Below, piece after piece: positions 1-5,990 of a stretch of DNA of 11,521 nucleotides. Source of the DNA: Candidatus Gastranaerophilales bacterium (lineage in GTDB: Bacteria; Cyanobacteriota; Vampirovibrionia; Gastranaerophilales; Gastranaerophilaceae); contig CAJONH010000236.1 in NCBI GenBank assembly GCA_905235825.1, forward strand, positions 1 through 11,521, read 5' to 3'. Position 1 is the stretch's first letter; each line of letters opens with the position of its first letter. The notes below the pieces were generated by a model that saw only the letters and a list, made by a program, of their open reading frames with translations, was not told where the DNA came from and made no database searches. A program made the position numbers and the translations under genes.

Positions 1-1
1 A

Positions 2-286
2 AATAATACAATCAATATATGGAATGAAAAATTGACTCCAATGGATAATATTTTTGATTTTACAGAGGAAAATATAAAAATTGAAGCAGATAATTTATTA
101 AAACAATCGTATGATTTATCAAAAAAGTTATCAAAAGATTTTAGTTTTGTACGTGTGGATTGGATGATATATAAGAATAAATTATATTTTGAGGAACTGA
201 CTTTTTCACCTTACAGCGGATTTCACAGTTTTCAAAACAGAGAAAAGAATTTAGAACTCGGAAACTTATTAAACATAAAGGATTAA
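2..286 (+). CDS. TupA-like ATP-grasp protein, C-terminal part (5' end outside window)
   Basis: The frame is open from the window edge to the TAA at 284-286, so only about the last 94 residues are present. The segment FSFVRVDWMIYKNKLYFEEL followed by TFSPYSGFHSF is the C-terminal signature of the TupA-like ATP-grasp family (FVRVDxY...G.xYFxExTFxPxSGF). The acidic residues on the LYFEELTF strand are where ATP-grasp enzymes bind Mg-ATP. Family members are amide/peptide-bond-forming ligases or polysaccharide-modifying enzymes of cell-surface loci, named after TupA of teichuronopeptide synthesis; they act in the cytoplasm. A TTG at 32 could be read as a start, but the frame upstream of it is open and keeps family-like sequence (NIWNEKLTP), so it is internal. 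The next gene begins 3 nt after the stop, and its ribosome binding site overlaps this gene's end, which suggests cotranscription and translational coupling. Family assignment is good; substrate is unknown. Confidence 0.8.
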   Translation, partial: NNTINIWNEKLTPMDNIFDFTEENIKIEADNLLKQSYDLSKKLSKDFSFVRVDWMIYKNKLYFEELTFSPYSGFHSFQNREKNLELGNLLNIKD

Positions 287-289
287 TAT

Positions 290-580
290 ATGAATTTTAA
301 CGAAATTGAAGGATTAAGCGAGAAACAAATATTGGAGGTATATGATGAAATAGTTGAATATAACGGTGAAATACTTTTAGGTGGTTGTAATCACTTAATC
401 AGATGTGATAACGGAAAAGAAGGATATTTTTGTTTACGGGGAGCATCTTGTGGAAGCGGAACTACTGCATATGGTTGTGAATATCCGACTCAATGGAATT
501 GTTATACACAAGGTTCAATAGGCTGTTATTGCGGAGAAGGTTACAGATGCGGATATATGAGATATGCCGGTTCTTGTTAA
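290..580 (+). CDS. Cys-rich small protein with leader-like N-terminus and GG motif (candidate secreted or modified peptide)
   Basis: A 96-residue protein that I cannot assign to a named family. Residues 1-32 are acidic and helical in character (FNEIEGLSEKQILEVYDEIVE) and end in EILLGG, resembling a double-glycine leader. The remaining 64 residues contain ten cysteines and many Gly, Tyr and Ser, with no cysteine before the GG. The match to the GG-leader consensus is partial: a hydrophobic residue is at -4 and at -12, but the usual E(-8)/L(-7) pair is missing. The ribosome binding site AAAGGA lies at 277-282, 7 nt before the ATG, overlapping the end of the ATP-grasp gene, so the two genes are probably coupled. 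A precursor of a disulfide-rich or post-translationally modified peptide is the favoured reading; a metal-binding cytosolic protein is the alternative. No transporter or other modification gene is visible inside the window. Confidence 0.75.
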   Translation: MNFNEIEGLSEKQILEVYDEIVEYNGEILLGGCNHLIRCDNGKEGYFCLRGASCGSGTTAYGCEYPTQWNCYTQGSIGCYCGEGYRCGYMRYAGSC

Positions 581-583
581 ATT

Positions 584-713
584 AAGCCTGCCTTCCCAAA
601 AACAAAAAACAAAAATCTAATCGAAGCCTAAGCAAATGCAAGATTAGTGAGCGTTGCGGGCATATCAATCGACCTGAAAGCAAATCAATCTGCCCGCTAC
701 TAAAAAAGCCTGC
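584..713. repeat. structured intergenic element flanked by an 8-nt direct repeat
   Basis: AAGCCTGC occurs at 584-591 and again at 706-713. Between the copies are two nested-free stems: CTAATC (617-622) with GATTAG (642-647), and GCGGGCA (656-662) with TGCCCGC (691-697), a perfect 7-bp GC-rich stem. The second loop carries ATCAATC twice (664-670 and 684-690). The stretch is visibly richer in GC than its surroundings. It could be a small inserted repeat with a target duplication, a structured 3' UTR or a small RNA ending at the terminator at 743-770. Nothing in it is a convincing gene. Confidence 0.4.
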
Positions 714-742
714 TATAAAAAGAACTATATTTTACGTAGTAC

Positions 743-770
743 GGATTGGAATTATTCCAATCCTTTTTTT
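743..770 (+). terminator. Rho-independent terminator
   Basis: A perfect 9-bp stem (GGATTGGAA at 743-751, TTCCAATCC at 755-763) with a 3-nt loop is followed directly by seven T at 764-770. It would end the transcript of the ATP-grasp and Cys-rich peptide genes, including the structured stretch between. Confidence 0.9.
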
Positions 771-845
771 ATTATCCTGTTTACGGATGTTTTAAATATT
801 AAAATACATTATATTTTCATCAAATAGAAAATGAGGAAAAAAATA

Positions 846-1085
846 ATGCGAAATAAAAAACAATCTCTTTTCAATTTAGCCCAAAAAAACTGTGCAAGAA
901 AAGTCAGAGTATGTACAATAAAATTTTGTGCGGTAGGCTGTCTTGTAGAAAATTATGATGATGAAGATATTGTATGTCTTGAAAATGTGGATATGATGTT
1001 TACGGACGGATGTCGGGAAACGGAACATCGTGACAGTGTTTGTATATGTGATGATCATATAATTGCTTTTGAAACAGTAAAATAA
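846..1085 (+). CDS. small Cys-rich hypothetical protein
   Basis: A 79-residue protein of unknown family. The ATG at 846 is chosen over the ATG at 831 because GAGGA at 833-837 sits 8 nt before it and would be an ideal ribosome binding site, while nothing similar precedes 831. The N-terminus is basic (MRNKKQSLF). Eight cysteines follow, at about residues 16, 23, 28, 32, 44, 56, 66 and 68, with the last pair as CIC, and the middle and end are acidic. There is no signal peptide or membrane segment. The even spread of cysteines suggests metal binding or disulfides, but no known zinc-finger spacing is evident. It lies between two terminators and so is probably transcribed alone. It shares cysteine richness with the peptide at 290-580 but no alignable motif. 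Real coding is likely from the start site; function is unknown. Confidence 0.6.
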   Translation: MRNKKQSLFNLAQKNCARKVRVCTIKFCAVGCLVENYDDEDIVCLENVDMMFTDGCRETEHRDSVCICDDHIIAFETVK

Positions 1086-1086
1086 T

Positions 1087-1117
1087 AAAAAAAGAATTAC
1101 CGCTATTGCAGTAATTC
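1087..1117 (-). terminator. Rho-independent terminator for the minus-strand gene at 1147-1419
   Basis: On the minus strand the stem GAATTAC/GTAATTC (arms 1111-1117 and 1094-1100, 10-nt loop) is followed by seven T (complement of 1087-1093) and then ATTATTTT. On the plus strand no T run follows, so it is directional, although its stem could also weakly affect the end of the plus-strand gene that stops at 1085. Confidence 0.8.
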
Positions 1118-1146
1118 CCGTTTGTGTTTCGGTCTTAAAATTTCAA

Positions 1147-1419
1147 CTATTCTACAAAACTGCTCTTGATATCGGGCTGTTCATTAAAGTTAAAAATGAA
1201 ATGAGAATAACGTTCCATTCTTAATTTAAACCAGCCCAACATGGTATCAGAGCCGTAAATCTTAATCGTACGCATTCTGTCAAAATTTTTACTGCTTCGA
1301 TTATAAGATTCATCTATATAAGTCTGACATTTGCAGTTTAGTTCTTCTACTAAATCATATAGAGTTTTTAACCACGCTGCCTGTACATGTAAATCATTAA
1401 CTTTGTATTCTAATATCAT
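1147..1419 (-). CDS. small hypothetical protein
   Basis: A 90-residue protein with no recognised family. It begins MILEYKVNDLHVQAAWLKTL, has a probable amphipathic helix in the first 30 residues, a CKC at about 29-31 and a mixed aromatic/charged second half (TIKIYGSDTMLGWFKLRMER). No signal peptide or membrane helix is apparent. On the minus strand an AGGAAA ribosome binding site lies just upstream of the ATG, and a clear terminator lies 30 nt after the stop, so it looks like a real single-gene unit. It converges on the Cys-rich gene ending at 1085. It looks like a soluble protein; function cannot be inferred. Confidence 0.65.
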   Translation of the reverse strand: MILEYKVNDLHVQAAWLKTLYDLVEELNCKCQTYIDESYNRSSKNFDRMRTIKIYGSDTMLGWFKLRMERYSHFIFNFNEQPDIKSSFVE

Positions 1420-1572
1420 GGCTTTCCTGACTTTTATTCTGCAAAGATAATATCTCGCATAACTAATATATAATATGCCGATTTTTTATTAATTCTAAAC
1501 ATGTATTTACTAAGTATTAAGTATATGTAACATGAAAATAAAAATTATAAAATAAATATAATTTTGGTTTAA

Positions 1573-1581
1573 TGGTATAAT
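1573..1581 (+). promoter_or_regulatory. extended -10 promoter
   Basis: TGGTATAAT at 1573-1581 matches the extended -10 consensus TGnTATAAT exactly. No good -35 hexamer is found 16-18 nt upstream, which is usual for extended -10 promoters. Transcription would start near 1588 and give a leader of about 18 nt before the ATG at 1606. Confidence 0.6.
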
Positions 1582-1605
1582 TTTAATAAATAGAAGTTAT
1601 TAAAT

Positions 1606-2493
1606 ATGAATGAACAAGACATATTAATTCCCGAGGAACTTGCAATACATTCTGCAAAGGATGAACTGCTTCAAATTATAAATAATAAAAAGTTCAAGGA
1701 TAAAATATTATGTAGAATAAAATCAGATTTTCATAACATTAAAATAGTGGAAAATGAAATCGGAAGATTTTTGCATTATGGGAATACATATCAGGCCGGA
1801 TTTATAGATACCCCTTTTTATAAAGGAAATTTACCGTATATAAATTATTTTTTAATACCGTATTTAATTAATCCCAAAATTGAAAATATTCTTCTTATCG
1901 GACTTGGTACGGGAAAAATAGTAAATGATTTTGAGTTTTTATTTAATAAACTTAAAAGTATTGATGTTGTTGATATAGAAGAAAATATTTTATCACTTGC
2001 CATTGATTATTTTGGATTTAAGCCTTCCAAAAAATTTAATTTTATTTTACAGGATGGAATTACATATTTAAATACAAGCAAAAAAAAATATGACCTTATA
2101 TTAGCTGATGTTGCAAATAATGAAGGTATAGATTTAAGATTTTTAGAGGATGAATATTTTAAACTTATAAAAAAACACTTAAAAAAATCGGGAATGTTTG
2201 TTTCAAATATGTGTTCAAGTGCAGATTTCAGTCATCCGAAAAATATATTTTTCAAAAAATATTTTCCGATTTATGAACAAAATTTTAGAAATAATTTAAT
2301 TTTTAAAGGGGATTATTCTGATAAAATTTATTATAAATCATTTTTTAATTTAGACGAAAGAGTAATAGATATAACAAATGTAATTATTATTTCTTCAGAT
2401 ATGTATGATAATATTCCTTATGAAGAAAAAAACATAAAAAAAGTAGAACAGCTTAATATAAAAATTGAAAAATATATTGAAGATTTAAGCTGA
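1606..2493 (+). CDS. spermidine synthase-like methyltransferase-fold protein
   Basis: A 295-residue protein, the usual length of spermidine synthases. The Rossmann core is clear: ILLIGLGTGK (motif I, residues about 96-104), the acidic VVDIEEN at the end of the second strand (121-127), LQDGITYL (148-155) and YDLILADV (162-169). The N-terminal part carries the family pattern of a beta hairpin, a Gln (Q63) and FYKGNLPYINYF in the place of the canonical YHE-x-L-x-H motif. Aminopropyltransferases normally have D-S-S-D-P in the active-site loop; here it reads DVANNEG, keeping the first Asp (D168) but not the second. It may therefore use another polyamine or not transfer aminopropyl groups at all. 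No S-adenosylmethionine decarboxylase gene is nearby. The ribosome binding site is weak. An extended -10 promoter lies 25 nt upstream, and the stop codon abuts the stop of the convergent next gene. Confidence 0.75.
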   Translation: MNEQDILIPEELAIHSAKDELLQIINNKKFKDKILCRIKSDFHNIKIVENEIGRFLHYGNTYQAGFIDTPFYKGNLPYINYFLIPYLINPKIENILLIGLGTGKIVNDFEFLFNKLKSIDVVDIEENILSLAIDYFGFKPSKKFNFILQDGITYLNTSKKKYDLILADVANNEGIDLRFLEDEYFKLIKKHLKKSGMFVSNMCSSADFSHPKNIFFKKYFPIYEQNFRNNLIFKGDYSDKIYYKSFFNLDERVIDITNVIIISSDMYDNIPYEEKNIKKVEQLNIKIEKYIEDLS

Positions 2494-2901
2494 TTATTCT
2501 TTCTCATAGAATTTAGCAGCAAACAAATAAAAACCGTGTCCTAAAATTCTTTGAATATATTTTTCATCTTTATCACGTGAGGCAGTTACAAAATAGCGTT
2601 TTTGTAATTCATTGGAGTTAACAAAAAAATCTGCTTCGGTTAAAATTACCTTATTTGATCCTTTTGGTAAAAGATGTTCATATCTTTTATCAAGCATTTT
2701 GCAAAAACTTGGTGCTGCATTGTGAACAGAACCGTCAATTTGTACTTCATCAAACTTCCGTGATTCTAAAACATAAAAGGATGATAAATCCGAATTAAAT
2801 CGGAAAGATGTTTTAACCATATCTCCCGTATTTGCCTTTGGTTTTTCATCATTTATCGTAAAAACCATTATTGAACCGAACGATACAGGTGATGTTTTCA
2901 T
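2494..2901 (-). CDS. hypothetical protein with N-terminal SFGS motif
   Basis: A 135-residue protein of unknown function beginning MKTSPVSFGSIMVF. The rest is a mixed alpha/beta, probably soluble protein: a middle part rich in charged residues (SRKFDEVQIDGSVH, DKRYEHLLPKGSNKVILTEA) and a C-terminal helix-like segment (YIQRILGHGFYLFAAKFYEKE). No catalytic motif, signal peptide or membrane helix is evident. The start is supported by AAGGAA (complement of 2908-2913) a few nucleotides before the ATG, and by a TATAAT box just upstream. Its TAA (2494-2496) touches the TGA of the convergent gene. The short 'SFG' N-terminus resembles that of the protein at 3284 and recalls lineage-specific proteins of gut Melainabacteria; this is from memory and was not checked. 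Confidence 0.75.
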   Translation of the reverse strand: MKTSPVSFGSIMVFTINDEKPKANTGDMVKTSFRFNSDLSSFYVLESRKFDEVQIDGSVHNAAPSFCKMLDKRYEHLLPKGSNKVILTEADFFVNSNELQKRYFVTASRDKDEKYIQRILGHGFYLFAAKFYEKE

Positions 2902-2921
2902 TAAAAATTCCTTTCTCTCGA

Positions 2922-2927
2922 ATTATA
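2922..2927 (-). promoter_or_regulatory. -10 box of a minus-strand promoter
   Basis: The minus strand reads TATAAT here (ATTATA on the plus strand), with a poor -35 region. Transcription would start near 2915 and the AAGGAA ribosome binding site would lie in the very short leader of the gene that starts at 2901. Confidence 0.4.
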
Positions 2928-3003
2928 TTTATGTAAAATACAAACAAAGAAAAACTTGCTATTGAAAAATCAATAAAAAACATTTGTAATAAATTGCAGG
3001 CAT

Positions 3004-3038
3004 AAAAAAAAGAGGCTGTGACCGTCTTGCCCAGCCCC
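3004..3038 (-). terminator. orphan minus-strand terminator-like hairpin
   Basis: On the minus strand a GGCTG/CAGCC stem (arms 3032-3036 and 3014-3018, 13-nt loop) inside a GC-rich patch is followed by TC and then eight T (complement of 3004-3011). The shape is that of an intrinsic terminator, but no minus-strand gene lies upstream of it within the 245 nt before the plus-strand gene. It could end an unseen small RNA, stop antisense transcription from the HExxH gene or be an attenuator. Confidence 0.45.
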
Positions 3039-3283
3039 ATCATTCACATATGAACATTGTTACTATAAATCTGTTATTAATTAATATTTTCTGTTTACTG
3101 ATTTAAACTTTATAAATATTAACCCCAAGAGCCATACTAACTTATATATATAAAGTTTTTTTTAAAGAATAAATTGCAGAAGACCTAATATTTGTTAATA
3201 TTTTTTAATAAATTTCAATAAAATAGCAAAAAAAATGAATTAATCGGTTTATAACATTCAAAGTAAGGTTGTGTGGAAGAAGT

Positions 3284-5104
3284 ATGAAAATAAATTCAAT
3301 TCAAACATATAACAATCATTTATTTGGCAATAAATACATACAGCAGTCTGACAGTAATGATAGCAGACCTGCACGGGTAATGGCATCAACAACGGCATCA
3401 ACAACAGCTTCAGCAGTAGGTTCTACAACTGCATCGACTACAGCATCTACAACTGCATCCACTACAGCATCGACTACAGCATCAAAAAATGCATCAACCA
3501 CGGCAGATATTAAAACACAAAAACGAATTTCAAAGAAAAAAACTGATATGCCAAAACCATGTGAGTTAGTGCCTTCAACACTAAAATCCGGTAAATTTCT
3601 GCCAAACTGCTATAATCCGAAAGATTGTAAAAAAGTACAAAACGAACCGTCATTTACAAAAGAAACAGATAATTTTCCGGTTGATAAAGAAAAAGTATAT
3701 AATGATATAGAAGAAGTGTATAATAATGCATTTTCGCAATCAGGTATAGCAGAAGAATATAAACCTGCTTTAACAATAGCGTTTGAAAATGAAATATGTA
3801 CAATAAAACCTGACGGAACAAAAGAAATTCGTCCGGCAAAAGACAATGAAAAAATGAATATGTGCGATAATGCATCATATACATCGGAAACTCATACTAT
3901 TGCTTTTAATGGAGATAAGTTCAAAAATTTAAAAACAGACGAAATAAATGAAACATTAAGACACGAACTTTATCATGCAAAAGTTTCAGTTGAAAGAAAC
4001 AGTATTCCTGTTGAAGCAAGAAAAGAAATCGTACATGAAATTTTGACCGATAATATCGTAAACAGAGCAGAAAGAACATCCATAGTAAGGTCTTATGATG
4101 ATGATAACTATAAAACAATGTCATCACCTGTTATGCCTGAAAAAATGGCTGTGCAATACAATGAGTTTGCACAGAAGACTCTGTTTAACGATGATACGGT
4201 TCTTTTGGATAATATGAAAGAATATTATGAACTAAAATACGGAGAAGACAGTAATAATAAGAGTTCTTCAGACAAAAAAAGGATGAAAGAACTTGAAAAA
4301 GAGTTGTCACCCGTATTAAGCGAATTAAAAAAAATAAAACAGGATAACAATAAGTTTGTATGGAAGCATATTTTGCATGAAATAATGCCTGCAAAAGATA
4401 ATGAGGTATATATTCCTCAGGATGTACATTGGCTGAAAGTTTGGGAAAATGATAAAGAACGAGATAAAGAACTTTTAAATTATACTATTTCTATAGAATC
4501 AAGATACCATTTGTATAAGGAGAAAGAGATTTCTTCCGAAATAATCGGCGAAAATAAAAATTTTGATAAGGAACAGGCTAAAAATGCATTAAAAGCAAAT
4601 ATAGATGCATCGGAAGGATTTGAAATATTAAAGAAAACAAGGAAACTGGAAGAAGATTCAATACGTTCAAAATTATTCGGAACAAAAAATGATAAAGAAG
4701 CTGAAAATTTTCTAAATTATTATTACAGCAAAGAAGAAATGGAAGCCAGAGAAGAAGGCTATAATGCGAAAATCAGCAGTAAAAGAGAACAACTTAGAGA
4801 TAAAAATCTTTCAAAATCAGAAAAAAAAGAATTAATGAAAGAAATACAAAATATAAAAAAGATGAAAAGGCTTGAAAAAGTAAATTATGAAAATTATAAA
4901 GCACAAACAGCATTAAGAAATAACCCGAACAATAAGGAATTGGAAAAGAAAGCAAAACTGGCAGAAATGGCAGTTGAATGGGAACAAACTAATTTATTGG
5001 GAAAAGCAATGATAATAGGCGGAAGTTTATTGTTTGCAGGAAGTATTATTATAGGTACAATTAATTTGGCGAAATTATACAAAACAGTAAAACCAACTGC
5101 ATAA
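3284..5104 (+). CDS. putative HExxH zinc metallopeptidase-like protein with TTAS repeats and C-terminal membrane anchor
   Basis: A 606-residue protein. The ATG at 3284 is preferred to the TTG at 3269 because GGAAG lies 6 nt before it and the protein then begins MKINSIQTYNNHLFGN, like the motif of the neighbour at 2901. Residues 34-74 are a low-complexity chain of T-T-A-S units. Residues about 130-310 form the only globular candidate, with TLRHELYHAK giving HELYH at 227-231, the zincin signature HExxH; Glu244, 247 and 252 are possible third ligands. Residues about 330-570 are highly charged and probably coiled-coil. A hydrophobic segment at about 573-596 (AMIIGGSLLFAGSIIIGTIN) is followed by a short tail, so the protein looks tail-anchored with most of it on one side of the membrane. 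No signal peptide is seen. The HELYH residues are consistent with a protease; substrate and activity are unproven. Confidence 0.75.
   Translation: MKINSIQTYNNHLFGNKYIQQSDSNDSRPARVMASTTASTTASAVGSTTASTTASTTASTTASTTASKNASTTADIKTQKRISKKKTDMPKPCELVPSTLKSGKFLPNCYNPKDCKKVQNEPSFTKETDNFPVDKEKVYNDIEEVYNNAFSQSGIAEEYKPALTIAFENEICTIKPDGTKEIRPAKDNEKMNMCDNASYTSETHTIAFNGDKFKNLKTDEINETLRHELYHAKVSVERNSIPVEARKEIVHEILTDNIVNRAERTSIVRSYDDDNYKTMSSPVMPEKMAVQYNEFAQKTLFNDDTVLLDNMKEYYELKYGEDSNNKSSSDKKRMKELEKELSPVLSELKKIKQDNNKFVWKHILHEIMPAKDNEVYIPQDVHWLKVWENDKERDKELLNYTISIESRYHLYKEKEISSEIIGENKNFDKEQAKNALKANIDASEGFEILKKTRKLEEDSIRSKLFGTKNDKEAENFLNYYYSKEEMEAREEGYNAKISSKREQLRDKNLSKSEKKELMKEIQNIKKMKRLEKVNYENYKAQTALRNNPNNKELEKKAKLAEMAVEWEQTNLLGKAMIIGGSLLFAGSIIIGTINLAKLYKTVKPTA
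3389..3505 (+). repeat. 12-nt coding minisatellite (TTAS repeat)
   Basis: About ten tandem 12-nt units encode the tetrapeptide T-T-A-S, with two divergent units (AVGS and KNAS). Neighbouring units alternate synonymous codons (ACA ACT GCA TCG / ACT ACA GCA TCT), giving a partial 24-nt period. Unit gain or loss keeps the frame, so this would change linker length and not switch the gene off. Confidence 0.9.
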
Positions 5105-5168
5105 AACATTCAAGGCAAATTTTAATAAATAAATTGAATATTTTGGAAATTATTATTAATAAATCAGA

Positions 5169-5197
5169 TTGACTAACAAAAATCTCTATAATACAAT
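5169..5197 (+). promoter_or_regulatory. sigma-70-type promoter of the tRNA pair
   Basis: TTGACT (5169-5174) and TACAAT (5192-5197) are separated by exactly 17 nt. The predicted start is near 5204, about 7 nt before tRNA-Lys. The overlapping TATAAT at 5187-5192 is only 12 nt from the -35 and is less likely. Confidence 0.6.
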
Positions 5198-5210
5198 AAT
5201 ACTGGAATAA

Positions 5211-5283
<73 letters not shown>

Positions 5284-5310
5284 GAGTTTCAAACTAAAAT
5301 ATTATAGAAT

Positions 5311-5391
<81 letters not shown>

Positions 5392-5408
5392 TTCTTTTAA
5401 AACATAAT

Positions 5409-5440
5409 GAACACATGATTTGAGGCTTGTGTTCTTTTTT
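5409..5440 (+). terminator. Rho-independent terminator of the tRNA transcript
   Basis: A perfect 7-bp stem GAACACA/TGTGTTC (5409-5415 and 5428-5434) with a 12-nt loop is followed at once by six T. Confidence 0.88.
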
Positions 5441-5463
5441 GTTGTTAAGATTTGTTGTTAAGA
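5438..5463 (+). repeat. tandem 13-nt direct repeat
   Basis: TTTGTTGTTAAGA occurs twice back to back (5438-5450 and 5451-5463), starting in the T run of the tRNA terminator. It looks like a small local duplication or slippage product; no role is evident. Confidence 0.7.
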
Positions 5464-5515
5464 AGGTAAAATTTCCGTATCCGTTCTGTGTCTGCTTTTA
5501 ATTTTTGTTATCTAT

Positions 5516-5560
5516 ACAAAGTTAAAGAAATTCGCCTTTATATGAAAATTTTAACTTTGT
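5516..5560. repeat. 11-bp perfect inverted repeat
   Basis: ACAAAGTTAAA (5516-5526) and TTTAACTTTGT (5550-5560) are perfect complements separated by 23 nt. They lie about 45 nt upstream of the -10 box of the gene at 5638, where a regulator dimer or two bound dimers could act; no T run follows the second arm, so it is not a terminator. Confidence 0.6.
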
Positions 5561-5602
5561 TGCGACAAATTTAATATAAGGGTTTAAAAATAATATTTAT
5601 TA

Positions 5603-5611
5603 TGATATAAT
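5603..5611 (+). promoter_or_regulatory. extended -10 promoter
   Basis: TGATATAAT at 5603-5611 fits TGnTATAAT, with a weak TTTAAA 17 nt upstream (5583-5588). The start would be near 5618, about 20 nt before the TTG start codon at 5638. Confidence 0.6.
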
Positions 5612-5637
5612 AAGCATGTAAGGTAAGGAGTGTAAAA

Positions 5638-5925
5638 TTGTTATCAACATATTTGGCAATGCAAAATGCAGTTTTGGCAAATAATATGGCAGTTTCCAAT
5701 ATGATGGGTGCTTCTGATAGAATGTCGGCTTCTATTGGTTCCGGCAACAGCCAGCCTTTAAAACCTTCTTTTTCGTCTTCAGCTTTGCATGATGAATTAA
5801 ATATGAAAGCAAGCGAAACTAAAGCTACCGTTGCTCAAAAACTTTTGGAATCTCTTGAAAAAGCATTGGGTAAAGATATTAAAAGAGCAACACCTAAATA
5901 TGCGGGACTTGACTATAAGGCATAA
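5638..5925 (+). CDS. Met-rich small hypothetical protein (TTG start)
   Basis: A 95-residue protein of no recognised family. It starts at TTG 5638: AAGGAG lies 7 nt before it, and an extended -10 promoter sits just upstream, while no ATG is near. Residues 1-30 (LSTYLAMQNAVLANNMAVSN) are Met/Ala/Asn-rich and probably form an amphipathic helix without being hydrophobic enough for a membrane span. A Ser/Gly/Pro-rich linker follows (about 31-48), then a helical, Lys-rich second half (AQKLLESLEKALGKDIKRA). No catalytic motif is visible. It is followed after 65 nt by a gene with its own promoter, so the two may be separately transcribed. A structural, surface or regulatory role is possible but unsupported. 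Confidence 0.7.
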   Translation: MLSTYLAMQNAVLANNMAVSNMMGASDRMSASIGSGNSQPLKPSFSSSALHDELNMKASETKATVAQKLLESLEKALGKDIKRATPKYAGLDYKA

Positions 5926-5937
5926 TATTTTTTATTT

Positions 5938-5966
5938 TTGAGTAATTTCTCTATATGTGTTATAAT
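5938..5966 (+). promoter_or_regulatory. promoter for the gene at 5991
   Basis: TTGAGT (5938-5943), a 17-nt spacer and TATAAT (5961-5966), with TGT before the -10 to give an extended box. Transcription would begin near 5973, which rules out the earlier in-frame ATG at 5955 as a start and supports the ATG at 5991. Confidence 0.7.
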
Positions 5967-5990
5967 AGCACTTACGAAAGGCGGTTTATA

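Larger units (their letters stand above)
2902..3283. other. 382-nt non-coding divergent region
   Basis: This very AT-rich stretch separates the divergent genes at 2901 (minus) and 3284 (plus). It holds a minus-strand -10 box, a minus-strand terminator-like hairpin at 3004-3038, several AT runs around 3136-3165 and a possible plus-strand -10 (TATAAC, 3250-3255) about 30 nt before the HExxH gene. I see no gene with both a start signal and a believable product in it. Confidence 0.6.

Noticed and set aside
629..704. Short plus-strand open frame through the structured intergenic element
   Set aside because: It has no start codon with a ribosome binding site and is about 24 codons; the GC-rich stems explain the lack of stops.
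3010..3045. Minus-strand words MMGLGKTVTA that look like helicase motif I of SNF2 proteins
   Set aside because: Only ten residues match, a stop codon precedes them and the following sequence is a T tract with no helicase motif; the patch is better explained as a hairpin terminator.
3316..3501. Long minus-strand frame of Val/Asp/Ala repeats opposite the TTAS minisatellite
   Set aside because: It is the antisense image of the repeat and has no independent start signal or protein-like composition.
5169..5192. TTGACT with TATAAT at 5187 as the tRNA promoter
   Set aside because: The 12-nt spacer is too short; the overlapping TACAAT gives the standard 17 nt.
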